Source: Desulfuromonadaceae bacterium UBA6124
GTDB taxonomy: Bacteria > Desulfobacterota > Desulfuromonadia > Desulfuromonadales > Trichloromonadaceae
Length of the DNA: 21,215 nucleotides
Assembly (NCBI GenBank): GCA_002423365.1
Contig: DIVU01000073.1
Location: 1-21,215, forward strand
Direction of reading: 5' to 3'
Below, in pieces: positions 20,306-21,215 of the stretch. How positions within the stretch are numbered: the first letter of the stretch is position 1; each line of letters starts with the position of its first letter. The translations under genes and the position numbers were made by a program. The notes under the pieces are model-generated. The model did no database searches. It worked only from the letters and a program-made list of their open reading frames with translations, and was not told the origin of the DNA.

Positions 20306-21215
20306 TCAATCCCCCTCTTTCGGATTCAACGGCGCCTTCATGTCCTTGGGCGTGACCATCCAGAAATAGGCCAGCTCCTCGCGGAAATGATCGAGAATCC
20401 GCCGCGCCTTGGGGCTGCGGGTGCGGTTGTGATAGCTGAGCAGGATCTTTTTCAGATAGATCTTGCCGTCGCTGTCGTCATCCACATCGATGCGCCGCGC
20501 CTCGACCAACTCGCGATTGAGTTTGTCGATAAAGTGTTTGGCCCGGTCGTAGACAAAGGCCGCGCCGCCGGTCATGCCGGCGCCGAAGTTGATGCCGGTC
20601 TCACCGAGAATGACCACGGTGCCGCCGGTCATGTATTCGCAGGCATGGTCGCCGGTCCCTTCGACCACCGCCAGCGCCCCCGAGTTGCGCACGGCGAAGC
20701 GCTCGCCGGCGGTGCCGGCGACGAACAGCTTGCCGCCGGTGGCCCCGTACAGGCAGGTGTTGCCCACCGCCGAGGCCCCTTCCTGGTAGACACCGGGAAC
20801 GATGACAATGCGCCCGCCGTGCATCCCCTTGCCGACGTAGTCGTTGCCGACCCCGGTGAGATGAATGTTCAGACCGTCGACCAAAAAAGCGCCGAGGGAT
20901 TGCCCGGCCACCCCGGTCAGGCGCAGGGTCACGGCCTCCCGCGGCAAGCCGGCGTTGCCGTAATAATGGGCGACCTCACCGCTGAGCAGGGCGCCGAAGC
21001 TGCGGTTGACATTGCGGATCTCCCGTTCCACCACCACTTCGACGCGCGGGTCGCGAATGGCCGGCTGGACTTCTTTGAGGACGTCCTTCTCGAAGGCGTT
21101 GTCGTCGAAAGGGGGATTGGGGCGCCGCCAACGGTCTTCCCCCGCGATGCGGCGCAGAACCTGGGAGAAATCGAAGGGCGTCGCCTCGGGATGGTCGACC
21201 ACGGTGAGCAGATCG
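20306..21215 (-). CDS. gltB: Glutamate synthase large subunit, C-terminal part (gene runs off the window)
   Basis: About 303 residues are visible; the frame is open to the window edge, so the start is missing. This is the C-terminal GXGXG domain of glutamate synthase, a right-handed beta-helix: repeated Gly-containing turns such as VGKGMHGGRIVIVPG, GNTCLYGATGGKLFVAG, RFAVRNSGALAVVEGTGDHACEYMTGGTVVILG and NFGAGMTGGAAFVYD are all present. The FGALLSGEVAHYYG segment before it is also typical. The tail (residues about 245-303) has RIDVDDDSDGKIYLKKIL and RILDHFREELAYFWMVTPKDMK, as at the end of GltB. The remaining FMN, ferredoxin-like cluster and amidotransferase domains should lie upstream. Some archaea and anaerobes split this gene; whether this one is split cannot be seen. 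Confidence 0.93.
   Translation of the reverse strand, partial: DLLTVVDHPEATPFDFSQVLRRIAGEDRWRRPNPPFDDNAFEKDVLKEVQPAIRDPRVEVVVEREIRNVNRSFGALLSGEVAHYYGNAGLPREAVTLRLTGVAGQSLGAFLVDGLNIHLTGVGNDYVGKGMHGGRIVIVPGVYQEGASAVGNTCLYGATGGKLFVAGTAGERFAVRNSGALAVVEGTGDHACEYMTGGTVVILGETGINFGAGMTGGAAFVYDRAKHFIDKLNRELVEARRIDVDDDSDGKIYLKKILLSYHNRTRSPKARRILDHFREELAYFWMVTPKDMKAPLNPKEGD

Overview
The window reads as chromosomal DNA from a high-GC, Gram-negative, probably anaerobic deltaproteobacterium of the Desulfuromonadales (Geobacter/Desulfuromonas-like). This is an inference from gene content: a cyclic-di-GMP-I (GEMM) riboswitch in front of a chemoreceptor, an EAL-CBS-GGDEF protein, a small lipoprotein c-type cytochrome, a long UbiD decarboxylase, a bifunctional ornithine-lipid acyltransferase and two sigma-54-type promoters. 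No phage, IS element or CRISPR array was seen. The sequence is well packed and the main genes are intact.

Layout. (1) 1-4837, plus strand: a tightly overlapping set made of the end of an unrecognised gene, a phosphatidylserine decarboxylase-family gene, an Lgt-like membrane protein, a DUF2062 membrane protein and an EAL-CBS-GGDEF regulator. (2) 4901-7511, minus strand: a c-di-GMP riboswitch with a terminator, a methyl-accepting chemotaxis protein (MCP), then an unannotated-looking 50-residue membrane protein. (3) 7649-9463, minus: an OlsF-like bifunctional acyltransferase, preceded by a stretch with an orphan plus-strand terminator that suggests a small RNA. (4) 9841-10230, minus: a 27-residue membrane peptide related to the 50-residue one, followed by a 73-residue DUF3562-like protein. 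(5) 10441-12956, minus: a translation cluster reading serS, tRNA-Ser(UGA), tRNA-Ser(GCU), tRNA-Arg(ACG), tadA, tRNA-Ser(CGA). Enzymes sit next to their own tRNA substrates. (6) 12973-15884, minus: a DUF2141 lipoprotein, a UbiD decarboxylase and a DoxX membrane protein. (7) 16001-16797, plus: a 73-residue diheme lipoprotein cytochrome overlapping a second lipoprotein. (8) 16985-18098, plus: a sigma-54-type promoter followed by a strongly folded ~150-nt RNA with its own terminator. About 470 bp further on, a second sigma-54-type promoter drives two paralogous small exported membrane proteins. (9) 18121-21215, minus: gltB (partial), gltD and a secreted helical-repeat protein.

The least explained and most interesting parts are region 8 (structured RNA plus paired small membrane proteins, both apparently RpoN-dependent), the two related tiny membrane proteins at 4901-5053 and 10147-10230, and the candidate small RNA at 9600-9741. 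The c-di-GMP theme (enzyme at 3050-4837, riboswitch at 7426-7511) links the first two blocks. All assignments were made by eye from motifs; no database or folding program was run.
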